A stretch of DNA of 34,830 nucleotides from an uncultured Opitutales bacterium (GTDB lineage: Bacteria > Verrucomicrobiota > Verrucomicrobiia > Opitutales > Seribacteraceae), in the NCBI GenBank assembly GCA_905478775.1, contig CAJQKB010000162.1, positions 1 to 34,830 on the forward strand, read 5' to 3'. The notes under the pieces are model-generated. The model was given only the letters and a program-made list of their open reading frames with translations, was not told where the DNA came from and ran no database searches. Made by a program: the position numbers and the translations under genes. The number at the start of each line of letters is the position of its first letter. Within the stretch, counting starts at the first letter, position 1. Positions 25,693 through 33,467 of this stretch are shown one piece after another.

Positions 25693-25925
25693 TATATGGC
25701 ATTCTCCTCGTCGTTATTTTCTTCGGCAAATCGTTCCAAATCGTGCGGCCATGCATACTTAATTGCTGCCCAACCTAAAATTGCACACACGATTGAAAAA
25801 CCGGCATGGAAAGCTAATCCTATTGGTAAGAAATCAAAAACAAGAAAGGCATCATCCCACCACCAAAAATCTTGGTGCACAATGAAAAGAAGTAGGAAAA
25901 GGAACCAAATAACTCTTTTTTTCAT
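25692..25925 (-). CDS. DUF3311-like small membrane protein, symporter partner
   Basis: A short protein of about 77 residues with two hydrophobic segments (KKRVIWFLFLLLFIVHQDFW and DFLPIGLAFHAGFSIVCAILGW) and an acidic tail (WPHDLERFAEENNDEENAI). The FLPIGLAFHAGFSIVCAI..WP pattern is what I know from DUF3311-like proteins that accompany SSS symporters. I chose ATG 25925; a GTG at 25946, two bases after the stop of the propeller gene, would add seven residues. The end overlaps the start of the symporter gene by one base, so coupling is strong. Probably a small subunit that stabilises or assists the symporter. This is by analogy; no catalysis expected. Confidence 0.75.
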   Translation of the reverse strand: MKKRVIWFLFLLLFIVHQDFWWWDDAFLVFDFLPIGLAFHAGFSIVCAILGWAAIKYAWPHDLERFAEENNDEENAI

Positions 25926-25948
25926 TAGGCTGGATAAAGAATTCACCT

Positions 25949-27475
25949 CTATTTTCCGATTGCGTATAGATGTGTTTGCGTACCGATATAAAGAACGCCG
26001 TTTGCAACGACAGGGGAACTATAAACAGGAGCACCCATGTTTATTGTCTTCACTTTCGGTTTCGATTTTCCATGATCCATTACCAATAAATCGCCATCCT
26101 CATTTCCTAAAATAAGTTTTCCATCGGCAATGAGAGTGGAACCCCAAATCCGGCTAAATGAATCGTGGGTCCAGTATACTTTTCCAGTGTTTGCATCTAC
26201 ACAATGGATTAGCCCGGCATATTCTGCGATGTAGACCAAATCATCGGCAATAGATACCGTGGATATGGTTCGACCCACATCTGTGTATTTCCAGACTATT
26301 TTGCCCGTCTTTGCATCGATACAGGAGAGTCTCCCGACCCCATCTCCATGCTCTGGATCCTGACCGATCGCACAATACACTTTTCCTTCATACAAAACTG
26401 GCGTCCCAATTAATTCACTTGGTCCAGGAGGAGTGGCATAAGGAATTTTCTTTCCGTCCGAATCTTTGCGGTAATTGGGTTCATTACAATCAACCTTCCA
26501 GATGGGTTGAAACAAATCATACCCATCGGCATCTTTCTCTGTTTTGTTATTATAACCATAACAAAATCCATCCGTTCCGCCCCATATCAAAATTTCAGCC
26601 CCATCGACATTACCATAGGTTAATGAAGACCAAGCCGCATGTAGTGCATTTTCGCTTGCTCCGGAACCATCTTCCCCAATTAATTCACCCGTGGTCTTGT
26701 TGAGGGCAATCCAACTCGGTGAAAGAGGGCTGGGTATGTTCGTATGTGACCAATCCACCCCGTTAGAAGTCGCAACATATACTGTATCACCAATAATTAC
26801 CGGAGAAGAACTCGTTACATTGTGTGGAAAAACTCCCAATTCGTCCCGCATGTCATACATCCAAAGAATATCAGCATCTAATTTTTCATTCAGAGCATCT
26901 GACATCCCCTTTGGTTTGATATAGGATGCCTCGTCTTTAAAGGGACCGTCATTTCCATTAGTTAAACCATGAATGTCCAAACAGACTACCTCACAGCGAT
27001 TTGTAACAACATAAACTTTATCGCCGTCTATTGCGGTAGAGGAACAAATGCCAATATACTCCCAATCACTCACCTTTCCTGCACCGAGCTTGGGTATAAC
27101 TAATTGCCACTTTAATTCGCCCGATTTTTCATCCAAGCACATCACTACTCCTCGGTCTCCTTTTTTTCCTGGATCGCGGGGCGACTCATTATTGGTTCCG
27201 ACAAATACACAACCGTTTCCAATGGTTACATTTCCATATGCCTGAGATCCCAATTTCGCCACCCATCTAAGGTTTTTCGTGGTTTTCATATCCACCACTT
27301 CATCGTCACTCATTTCACCCGCCACGAAATCGAAAGTAATTTTCTTTTCATCGGAGACCATATTTCTACTTCCATCTTTTCCCCACATGGGCCAATCTGC
27401 GCCGAGCAAACTGGACATCGAAAAAAGGAATATAACGAGTGGGACTGTTGATTTATTGATCATGTGTAATTTCAT
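25949..27475 (-). CDS. Exported PQQ-like beta-propeller protein (quinoprotein-like)
   Basis: A 508-residue protein with a signal peptide (MINKSTVPLVIFLFSMSSLLGAD, residues about 5-27) and several PQQ-like blades, for example VVMCLDEKSGELKWQL, VVCLDIHGLTNGN, LSCIDAKTGKIVWKYTDVGR and IHCVDANTGKVYWTHD. ADWPMWGKDGSRNMVSDEK at the start of the mature part is the entry motif common to quinoprotein-like propellers of Planctomycetota and Verrucomicrobiota. It is not a complete PQQ dehydrogenase: no cytochrome domain, and I cannot identify the disulphide or catalytic Asp/Glu pair. The gene begins eleven bases after the first gene of the operon. It may carry or sense the same exported molecule. Role unknown. 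Confidence 0.85.
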   Translation of the reverse strand: MKLHMINKSTVPLVIFLFSMSSLLGADWPMWGKDGSRNMVSDEKKITFDFVAGEMSDDEVVDMKTTKNLRWVAKLGSQAYGNVTIGNGCVFVGTNNESPRDPGKKGDRGVVMCLDEKSGELKWQLVIPKLGAGKVSDWEYIGICSSTAIDGDKVYVVTNRCEVVCLDIHGLTNGNDGPFKDEASYIKPKGMSDALNEKLDADILWMYDMRDELGVFPHNVTSSSPVIIGDTVYVATSNGVDWSHTNIPSPLSPSWIALNKTTGELIGEDGSGASENALHAAWSSLTYGNVDGAEILIWGGTDGFCYGYNNKTEKDADGYDLFQPIWKVDCNEPNYRKDSDGKKIPYATPPGPSELIGTPVLYEGKVYCAIGQDPEHGDGVGRLSCIDAKTGKIVWKYTDVGRTISTVSIADDLVYIAEYAGLIHCVDANTGKVYWTHDSFSRIWGSTLIADGKLILGNEDGDLLVMDHGKSKPKVKTINMGAPVYSSPVVANGVLYIGTQTHLYAIGK

Positions 27476-27486
27476 AGAGATTTAAA

Positions 27487-29799
27487 TTAATTGTTATAGC
27501 GGATAGACAAATTATCGAAATATACCTTCTTCTTACTCTGAGGTGACATTGCATAAACACCTGGAGCACCTTGTAAGTGGGGAGTTTCATGTGCCACCTC
27601 GATAGTCCATTGGTCTGGTTCTTCGGCCGATTTTGGCCAGGCTTTAGCCCGAATCATGCCCGTTCCATCCTCGAGAATATCAACCCGGGTTTTTAGTGTA
27701 TACCAAATATTTGTCTTAAAAGAAAACGGGACGGAATGCCTAAATCGATCGTAGTTTGAAATAATTTCTAACTTTTGCCCATTTCCAATCAATGCAAATA
27801 TATAACGCTGATTAATTAACCCAATATTTGATTTTATACGACGATCCCCATCTGTCATAACATCGGCTTCAGCAGTATAATTATTCATATCCTTATGCCC
27901 AACAAAATTAATAGCCCGTTGAAATAAAATTCGATCCAAAGTATTACCGGCCACTAAATTTCCTGATAGCTCCTGTACCTGCCATCTCATTCTTGCTCCA
28001 AGCCAGGCAAGGGGAGCATAAGAAAATGGGATTTGGTCCGAACTTTTCTGGGTTAATGAAAATCCTTCCTCAAAATTTTCTTCATAGGGTAAGTCCTGTA
28101 GGATCCGGCCTCGAGTAACCCCGTGCAAGTCACCCTTACTTACCCGAATAGCACCTGCAGAAAGCGTGGCATCCTTTTCGGCTACCAAGATTCCGTTAGG
28201 CCTTATTTCTGCATCTACTTTAGATTGAACTTTTGCAGTTGGCGGTATCCATTTTGCCCAACTTAAGCCCTCTTTGATTTCAGCAATTCTTTGGCCATTC
28301 TCATTCAAAGAAAAAACCTTAAAGGCGAGTGAATCTCCTGACTTAAGCGCAAACTCTGCAGGAATTACTTGCAAGGAAACGGCTTTTTGACTGCTGAGTT
28401 CTTTTTCTGATTGATGGGATATAAATGCAGGAGCGACTTTATTAGAACCAAAGCAATAAAGTCTTTTTTTGGATTGAACAAATACTCGCCCGTGCGCCAC
28501 TGCCGGACCCGCTAAACACGAACCATCAAGTTGTACCTGGCTTAATATAACGCCTTCCTGACCCGTATCCTTCACTACTGAAACTTGACCGTCAAACATG
28601 GGAACAAAAAGTTTTCCATCCGCCCAAACGGGGGAGGCATGAACCTGATCGGGTGCCAATTTTAAAGTCCAGATTTCTTCTCCTGTACCAGCATCTAAAC
28701 AAATGAGTTCGCCGCGTTTAATCGTAGAATAGACTCGATCATCTTTATAAACTGGAGTGCTCGTAAATGCTTCCATTGAATTATTCCTCCAAACCTCATC
28801 CTCTTTTCCAAGAATTAGAATTTCTTCATTTAACAAGGGAAGTTTTTTGGGTTTTTGAATCGCGACCATTCTGCCAATGGTGGAAGAATCAATATTTTCC
28901 TTACCGTGAACCGCAATCACAGAGTTTTCGTGAATCACTACTCCGGAATTGACTCCTCCGTACGACATCTGAAATCGCCACAAAGGCTGTCCAGTACGTG
29001 CATCGATGCAAACCACATGTCCGCAACCCGTTCCACTGTAAAAGACTCTTCTTCCACTTGGCAAATCTTCAAATGTTAAAGGCGAAAAAGAACTGTCTTT
29101 CGGGGTAATTCCAGGAGTCGATGACCAAACTAAATCTCCAGTATTTTTATCAAATGCATAAAATCGATCCCGCGCAGGTCCTTGTTTGCCCCAATTAGCG
29201 GTAATTGCGTGAATGATCACTAAATCTCCATCCACGCAAGGCCCACCTGTCCGCCCATTAGGAAATGTTAGTCGGGCAAACTCCTCCATTAATGAACGCT
29301 CCCATAGCATATTTCCATCCGAGTCATATCCAATTAATAATCCCGGACTAGTTTGGAAGTAAACATTTCCAGTAGCAGGATCGACCGAAGCGGCTCCTAC
29401 GCCATATCTATTATAAACAATATCACTTATGAAATCACTATGAGTACGCTCCCAAAGAATTTCACCGGATGCCGCATCAAAGCAAACCAAGGCCTCCTTC
29501 AACTCCTCTTCTACCCCATAATAACCGAATTGGTATGCCCTACCCCCAGCAATTACGGGTACTCCACCGCCTTGTATTTCGTGGCTCCACAAAAGAGATT
29601 CATCATCTAAACTAAGAATATCAGGCAAATTGGTCTGCTTAGAGACTCCGCTTCCGTCCGGCCCACGCCAAAAAAGCCAATCCTGGTCCATGGTGAGTGT
29701 TTTGACCTCTTCCTTAGAAACCCTCTTGGAACTGCTAACCGGAGAACAACTGGAAAGAAAAGTAAAGATCAAGCAAGTGGTAAATATTTGATAAATCAT
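27487..29799 (-). CDS. Lipoprotein with PQQ-like propeller and C-terminal LamG-like domain, first gene of the operon
   Basis: A 770-residue protein. The N-terminus MIYQIFTTCLIFTFLSSCSP has the lipobox LSSC, predicting lipid anchoring at Cys18. The central 450 residues are PQQ-like propeller blades (LVCFDAASGEILWER, FYAFDKNTGDLVWSST, VVCIDARTGQPLWRF, LICLDAGTGEEIWTLKL). A beta-rich linker near 480-560 is followed by a C-terminal jelly-roll-like domain with WPKSAEEPDQW and a final VYFDNLSIRY strand. That domain is shared with the last gene of the operon (7468-8175). The start at 29799 lies about 34-39 bases downstream of a promoter with a MarR-type palindrome. Probably displayed at the outer membrane or periplasmic face. 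No catalytic signature was seen. Confidence 0.85.
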   Translation of the reverse strand: MIYQIFTTCLIFTFLSSCSPVSSSKRVSKEEVKTLTMDQDWLFWRGPDGSGVSKQTNLPDILSLDDESLLWSHEIQGGGVPVIAGGRAYQFGYYGVEEELKEALVCFDAASGEILWERTHSDFISDIVYNRYGVGAASVDPATGNVYFQTSPGLLIGYDSDGNMLWERSLMEEFARLTFPNGRTGGPCVDGDLVIIHAITANWGKQGPARDRFYAFDKNTGDLVWSSTPGITPKDSSFSPLTFEDLPSGRRVFYSGTGCGHVVCIDARTGQPLWRFQMSYGGVNSGVVIHENSVIAVHGKENIDSSTIGRMVAIQKPKKLPLLNEEILILGKEDEVWRNNSMEAFTSTPVYKDDRVYSTIKRGELICLDAGTGEEIWTLKLAPDQVHASPVWADGKLFVPMFDGQVSVVKDTGQEGVILSQVQLDGSCLAGPAVAHGRVFVQSKKRLYCFGSNKVAPAFISHQSEKELSSQKAVSLQVIPAEFALKSGDSLAFKVFSLNENGQRIAEIKEGLSWAKWIPPTAKVQSKVDAEIRPNGILVAEKDATLSAGAIRVSKGDLHGVTRGRILQDLPYEENFEEGFSLTQKSSDQIPFSYAPLAWLGARMRWQVQELSGNLVAGNTLDRILFQRAINFVGHKDMNNYTAEADVMTDGDRRIKSNIGLINQRYIFALIGNGQKLEIISNYDRFRHSVPFSFKTNIWYTLKTRVDILEDGTGMIRAKAWPKSAEEPDQWTIEVAHETPHLQGAPGVYAMSPQSKKKVYFDNLSIRYNN

Positions 29800-29832
29800 T
29801 GGATAATTCAGATTAATGTGGATTTATTTTAA

Positions 29833-29861
29833 ATTAGTACTTGTATGTACTATATTGTCAA
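29833..29861 (-). promoter_or_regulatory. Candidate sigma-70-type promoter of the long operon
   Basis: On the minus strand TTGACA (29861-29856) is a perfect -35 box. With 17 bases of spacing, ACTAAT (29838-29833) fits -10 at 4 of 6 positions. It lies 34 bases ahead of the first gene's ATG at 29799. The palindrome at 29835-29852 occupies the spacer and reaches into the -10, so a bound repressor would block polymerase. Confidence 0.5.
29835..29852. promoter_or_regulatory. 18-base palindrome, candidate MarR operator
   Basis: TAGTAC (29835-29840), spacer TTGTAT, GTACTA (29847-29852): the arms are exact reverse complements. Size and symmetry suit a MarR dimer. It lies in the 99-base divergent region between the operon (start 29799) and the MarR gene (start 29899), so one site could control both. 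The 11 bases AGTACTTGTAT recur at 32749-32759 on the other strand. Confidence 0.6.
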
Positions 29862-29898
29862 ATACCGAAGGTCTAAAAACACTATTTTATAATTCAAG

Positions 29899-30366
29899 GT
29901 GAAACCGCTCATTCAAACACCCAAAAGATTACCTCCGCTACTTAGAGAGTGCTGGAATAAGTTAAACAGTACTTTTATGAAACGGGTAAAAACGGTAGGA
30001 CTTACCCCCGATCAATACATTGCCCTTCGTTGGCTTCATGAATTTCCTGCGGGGCAAATATCGCAGGTAAAACTTGCCGAGTTGATGTTTACTGACTCGA
30101 ATAACATTGCCGGCTTAATGAAGAGAATGGAGCAATTAAATTTAGTTCGAAGAAAAGCCAATGCAACGGACCACAGGAAAAAAAATATTTTTCAAACTAA
30201 ACTTGGGAGTTCCTTATTCCACAAAGGGAAAAAAATTGCGGAGAAATTGGAGTCGGAGGCTCTTTCTTGTCTTTCTTCCAATGAAAAAGAACATTTCCTT
30301 GAATTGCTTACTCGATTGTCGGAGCGAATCAATGAAGAAAGAAATCTACCGATCGATCATACATAA
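29899..30366 (+). CDS. MarR-family transcriptional regulator
   Basis: A 155-residue winged helix-turn-helix protein. LTPDQYIALRWLHEFPAGQISQVKLAELM forms helices 2-3 and the start of the HTH, DSNNIAGLMKRMEQLNLVRR is the recognition helix and following strand, and NATDHRKKNIFQTKLG is the basic wing with the DxRxxxxxLT-like motif of MarR. The C-terminal helices form the dimer domain. It begins at GTG 29899; a stop codon three codons upstream excludes a longer reading. Family members are usually repressors released by phenolic or aromatic carboxylates, which fits an operon with aromatic-acid genes. It is transcribed divergently from that operon and converges, with a one-base gap, on the next propeller gene. 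Autoregulation through the palindrome at 29835-29852 is likely. Confidence 0.9.
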   Translation: MKPLIQTPKRLPPLLRECWNKLNSTFMKRVKTVGLTPDQYIALRWLHEFPAGQISQVKLAELMFTDSNNIAGLMKRMEQLNLVRRKANATDHRKKNIFQTKLGSSLFHKGKKIAEKLESEALSCLSSNEKEHFLELLTRLSERINEERNLPIDHT

Positions 30367-30367
30367 T

Positions 30368-31570
30368 TTATTCCCCCATCTTCAAACAAACCCAATTTCC
30401 TTTGGAATTTCGACAATGCATCTTTCCATTTAGATAAGTGGGAGGAGTCCAATTATTTTTTCCTGATAAAACTTGGAATCGAGCCAATTCGATAAATTGC
30501 CTGTTATTTGCCTCCGCCAAACACAATTCTCCGCGATCACTGAGAATGACCAGCGTATCCCGTACAAGAAGTACTGTACCAAGTCCGAAGCCTTTTTCAC
30601 TCCATTTCTCTTTACCGGTCGCCAGGTCTATGCAAAAAAGTTTTGACTGTTCAGAGCGCCCACCCGCTTGCCCATGTATTCCAAAGCCATACTGCCCTTT
30701 TTTCACCAAACTCGCCATTTGACATGAGAAAGATTCTGATTCCCATATTGCAGTAGGAACCCGTTTTGTAAAATCAACCAAAGCAGCTCCTTTTCCATAT
30801 GCAGAACTGATCAGGATACGATCTCCATAAAGCATTGGTTGTGCTGCGTTGATTCCATAACGGGTCTTATGCTGATACGATTTTATTACTTTTCCTGTGA
30901 GAATTTCGTGACTGACAATCCCAAATTCATTAAAAATAAGAATTTCATTTTTTGAATTAAGCATGGGCGAAGCATATCCCGCCTCATTTTCCCCACTCCT
31001 CCAAATCACATCACCCTTTTGGGCATCTAAGCAGACTAATGAGCCATTCGCCGAACCCGTCTCTAGAATTAGCTTACTTTTAACTACTAATGGAGAGCCA
31101 GAATACCCCCACATTGGTCGCCTTCCATCAAAATCCTTTATCAAATTTTTTGTCCATAAAATTTGGCCACTCTTGGCATCTAAGGCATAAAAGTCTCCCT
31201 CGTGACTACCTAGGTATAAAATTCCATTTGCTATTGTGGGAGTGGCACGGCTCCCACCGTCAAAAAACTTTGGTGCTTTTTCACAGGGATAACTGTGTTG
31301 CCAAATTTCTTTACCGGTCAACGCTTCAACGCAATATAATGTATTTCGACCCTCTGAATGACCCTGCGTGTAAGCGAACCCACCCACCTCTATTACTGAA
31401 GAATAACCGAGGCCAATATTAAGTTCCCATAATCTTTTTGGCTCTTCCTCCTCCCAATCTGTTTTTAATCCTTTCTCATCCGAAATTTGATTACGTAGAG
31501 GACCGCCAAAATTTGGCCATGTACCCCCATATGCTTGGGTCAAAAAGAGAAAAAAAAGAAGAAATTTCAT
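30368..31570 (-). CDS. Exported PQQ-like beta-propeller protein, outside the long operon
   Basis: A 400-residue propeller protein. The ATG at 31570 is preceded by GAGGGG at good spacing, one of the clearest ribosome-binding sites in the window, and gives a clean signal peptide (MKFLLFFLFLTQAYGG). An ATG 12 bases upstream at 31582 is less likely. Blades include LYCVEALTGKEIWQHSY, FYALDAKSGQILWTKNL, LVCLDAQKGDVIWRSGE and LFCIDLATGKEKWSEKG, each with the usual G-x-x-x-W core. The gene converges on the MarR gene. It is the fourth PQQ-like propeller in 12.5 kb but is transcribed from a separate promoter. Function unknown; probably periplasmic. Confidence 0.85.
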   Translation of the reverse strand: MKFLLFFLFLTQAYGGTWPNFGGPLRNQISDEKGLKTDWEEEEPKRLWELNIGLGYSSVIEVGGFAYTQGHSEGRNTLYCVEALTGKEIWQHSYPCEKAPKFFDGGSRATPTIANGILYLGSHEGDFYALDAKSGQILWTKNLIKDFDGRRPMWGYSGSPLVVKSKLILETGSANGSLVCLDAQKGDVIWRSGENEAGYASPMLNSKNEILIFNEFGIVSHEILTGKVIKSYQHKTRYGINAAQPMLYGDRILISSAYGKGAALVDFTKRVPTAIWESESFSCQMASLVKKGQYGFGIHGQAGGRSEQSKLFCIDLATGKEKWSEKGFGLGTVLLVRDTLVILSDRGELCLAEANNRQFIELARFQVLSGKNNWTPPTYLNGKMHCRNSKGNWVCLKMGE

Positions 31571-31632
31571 GCCCCTCACCATTCCTCAGGCATGTTCGTT
31601 GTCAAGAACAACCGAATATTTTTATGCTTTTA

Positions 31633-32733
31633 TCAGAGCGGTCCGATTGTATCTTTTCGATCAATCAAGAGATTGATCGAAAGCCCATCTGCATAGTGTC
31701 CTCCAATATCAGGAAGCAGTGCATTAGGACCTTCTTTTTTTGCAGTCATAGAAACGATTACAAATTCGGTTCCGGATGGTAGCATGAAGTCTTTTTTCAG
31801 TTCCTCCCAAGTGGAGGGATTCACATCGCTATCTAGTAAGTAGTCCTGATACCCAATCGAAGTATTTTCATTATTCGCGTCACTTGCAATCGCATGGATA
31901 GAGAGTGCAAATTCTGTGGAGTCGCCGGCAATGCTCACGCCTTTGTTGAAATACAAACTGGTCTGGAGATAGGCAGTCATGTCTTTGTCTTCTTGGCTTA
32001 CCTCCCTTACATCCAGGATTTGTAAAGTCTCCGAAATTTCAGCAACTTGTGCATGCACATCTACATTCATCGAGGAGAATTTTATCATTTCTTCCCCCTC
32101 CATTGGTAAAATACCATTCTCTGCAGGCACTGAAAGATGTTCCGTTCTTTTCCAACTGGAAATATCATTCGCAAATTCAACGACTCCCCCCACTCCGAAA
32201 CTTTTATTTTTTCTCAGAATTTCTATTCCATATGCAGCATCATTTCGAGCGACTACCGACCTGGCGAGTTGGGAATTAAACGGTAAATTAAGGGATGGGG
32301 AAGATTGTGCGGTGTCAGATTGCTCAAAAGTTAAGTTTGGAAAAGAAGTGAGATCCGGAAAATTACTTTTGCCGGGAGAAGCTTGGTTTGTGTAAAGTGC
32401 GACTTCTTGTGCATCCAGACCAGGATTTACATCGGTCGTGTGAAAACGCCATACTCCAAATAATGCGACTATTGCTGCCGCAATTGAAGTGATAACGGGA
32501 AAAGTAATAATTGAAGATCGACCGTTCCCCGAATTTGCGGTTTCCAAATAATCTACTGACTCCCAATGCAATAATGAATCTTGAATCGTTAATTCTGAAT
32601 ACCTCGTTCGTGCCGATTTACTCTCCTTCAACAGGCTAGTTAATCGGTGTAGTTCTTCTTCGGTAAAATTATCATCCAAAATCTTGGATGTTAACAATTC
32701 AACCTCAGATAATTTATTGGGGTAAGTTCTCAT
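31633..32733 (-). CDS. Membrane-anchored anti-sigma-like protein linked to the ECF sigma factor
   Basis: A 366-residue protein read from ATG 32733; a TTG 21 bases upstream is less likely. The first 60 residues (KLSEVELLTSKILDDNFTEEELHRLTSLLKES) form a helical domain like the short anti-sigma/FecR-type N-termini (LxxLLDxxLxxEExxxLxxLL) found beside this class of sigma factor. One membrane helix follows at about 75-96 (IITFPVITSIAAAIVALFGVW). The rest, about 270 residues, is probably periplasmic, beta-rich and without cysteines or catalytic motifs. It is similar in layout to the FecR/LamG-containing partners of planctomycetal and verrucomicrobial ECF systems. Lies 84 bases downstream of the sigma gene on the same strand. 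Predicted to hold the sigma factor at the membrane and release it on an envelope signal. The signal is unknown. Confidence 0.72.
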   Translation of the reverse strand: MRTYPNKLSEVELLTSKILDDNFTEEELHRLTSLLKESKSARTRYSELTIQDSLLHWESVDYLETANSGNGRSSIITFPVITSIAAAIVALFGVWRFHTTDVNPGLDAQEVALYTNQASPGKSNFPDLTSFPNLTFEQSDTAQSSPSLNLPFNSQLARSVVARNDAAYGIEILRKNKSFGVGGVVEFANDISSWKRTEHLSVPAENGILPMEGEEMIKFSSMNVDVHAQVAEISETLQILDVREVSQEDKDMTAYLQTSLYFNKGVSIAGDSTEFALSIHAIASDANNENTSIGYQDYLLDSDVNPSTWEELKKDFMLPSGTEFVIVSMTAKKEGPNALLPDIGGHYADGLSINLLIDRKDTIGPL

Positions 32734-32742
32734 AGGATAAAA

Positions 32743-32769
32743 GTTGGTATACAAGTACTTAGCACCAAC
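32743..32769. promoter_or_regulatory. Inverted repeat around an 8-base palindrome, upstream of the anti-sigma-like gene
   Basis: GTTGGT (32743-32748) and ACCAAC (32764-32769) are exact reverse complements. Between them lies the perfect palindrome AAGTACTT (32753-32760). The minus strand at 32759-32749 reads AGTACTTGTAT, identical over 11 bases to the candidate MarR operator at 29836-29846. It is 10 bases upstream of the ATG at 32733. Regulatory role inferred. Confidence 0.4.
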
Positions 32770-32817
32770 CGGAATTTTCTTACAAAAAAATTCGACTTTC
32801 TTTTAGCAGAAGACTTT

Positions 32818-33351
32818 TTATGAATCCATTTCTGCCTCTATGGAGGGAATTTTTTCTTTCACGCAGGCAATTAAATTAATACGAATTCGATGTAATGTGG
32901 CCGAAACAGAACCCATAGGCCGTTTCAATGCCTCGGATATTTCACTTAAACTCTTATCCTCTCTAAACCGTAACTGCGCCATTGCTTTCATGTGCTTTGG
33001 CAGTAGTTCATAGCAAATTTGCAGTGCCTTCCGGGATAAGTCCATCTGTATTATATCAGCCGATTCCTCTGCGAGATTTTCGATCAAATCGGGGCTGAAG
33101 TATAATTTACTGCGCTTGAATTTTGACATATGGCCCATCACTTGATACCGAGCGATGTTAAATGCCCATCCTTGAAAATGCCCATCCGGGTCATATTCTT
33201 TTGCTTTTCGACAAAGAATGAGGTTTGTCTCCTGTAAAACATCCTCTGCCTCCGTCCGATTCGGAAGAAGCGTAAGTATGTAGGCGTACAGGGGTCTCTG
33301 CAGTGCAGTTAACTTTCTTGAAAAGTCAAAAGGGATAGGATCTTCTTCCAA
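32818..33351 (-). CDS. ECF-type RNA polymerase sigma factor (Rhodopirellula/Verrucomicrobium family)
   Basis: A 177-residue sigma-70 family protein. Region 2 includes RTEAEDVLQETNLILCRKA (32-50) and GHFQGWAFNIARYQVMGHMSKFKRS (57-81), with core-binding and -10-recognition elements. Region 4 is the helix-turn-helix KSLSEISEALKRPMGSVSATLHRIRINL at 133-160. The FxGWAFNIARYQV segment is characteristic of the ECF group described from Rhodopirellula and Verrucomicrobium. The start is TTG at 33351; no ATG or GTG lies in frame upstream before a stop. It is followed by the anti-sigma-like gene. Two direct copies of AATGCAACC lie just upstream and may be its regulator or promoter sites. Confidence 0.9.
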   Translation of the reverse strand: MEEDPIPFDFSRKLTALQRPLYAYILTLLPNRTEAEDVLQETNLILCRKAKEYDPDGHFQGWAFNIARYQVMGHMSKFKRSKLYFSPDLIENLAEESADIIQMDLSRKALQICYELLPKHMKAMAQLRFREDKSLSEISEALKRPMGSVSATLHRIRINLIACVKEKIPSIEAEMDS

Positions 33352-33392
33352 AACAACTACATGGAAAATTGAATAAATTCTTTTGTCAACCT

Positions 33393-33467
33393 AATGCAAC
33401 CTCCCCACCGAATGCAACCACCCAGGATGGCTTTCATTGGAGGTGTGATAACTTGTTGCATTAATGC
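33393..33467. promoter_or_regulatory. Triple AATGCAAC motif in a divergent promoter region
   Basis: AATGCAACC occurs at 33393-33401 and again at 33411-33419 (exact direct repeat, 18-base period). Its reverse complement GTTGCATT occurs at 33455-33462, and a perfect palindrome GCATTAATGC (33458-33467) overlaps the start codon of the plus-strand gene. The region lies between the ECF sigma gene (minus) and the coiled-coil gene (plus), so the motifs may be binding sites of one regulator for both. Seen directly; the function is inferred. Confidence 0.45.

Noticed and set aside
19039-29799. Functional PQQ-dependent alcohol dehydrogenases
   Set aside because: The propellers lack cytochrome domains and the active-site elements I could recognise, and no pqq genes are present.
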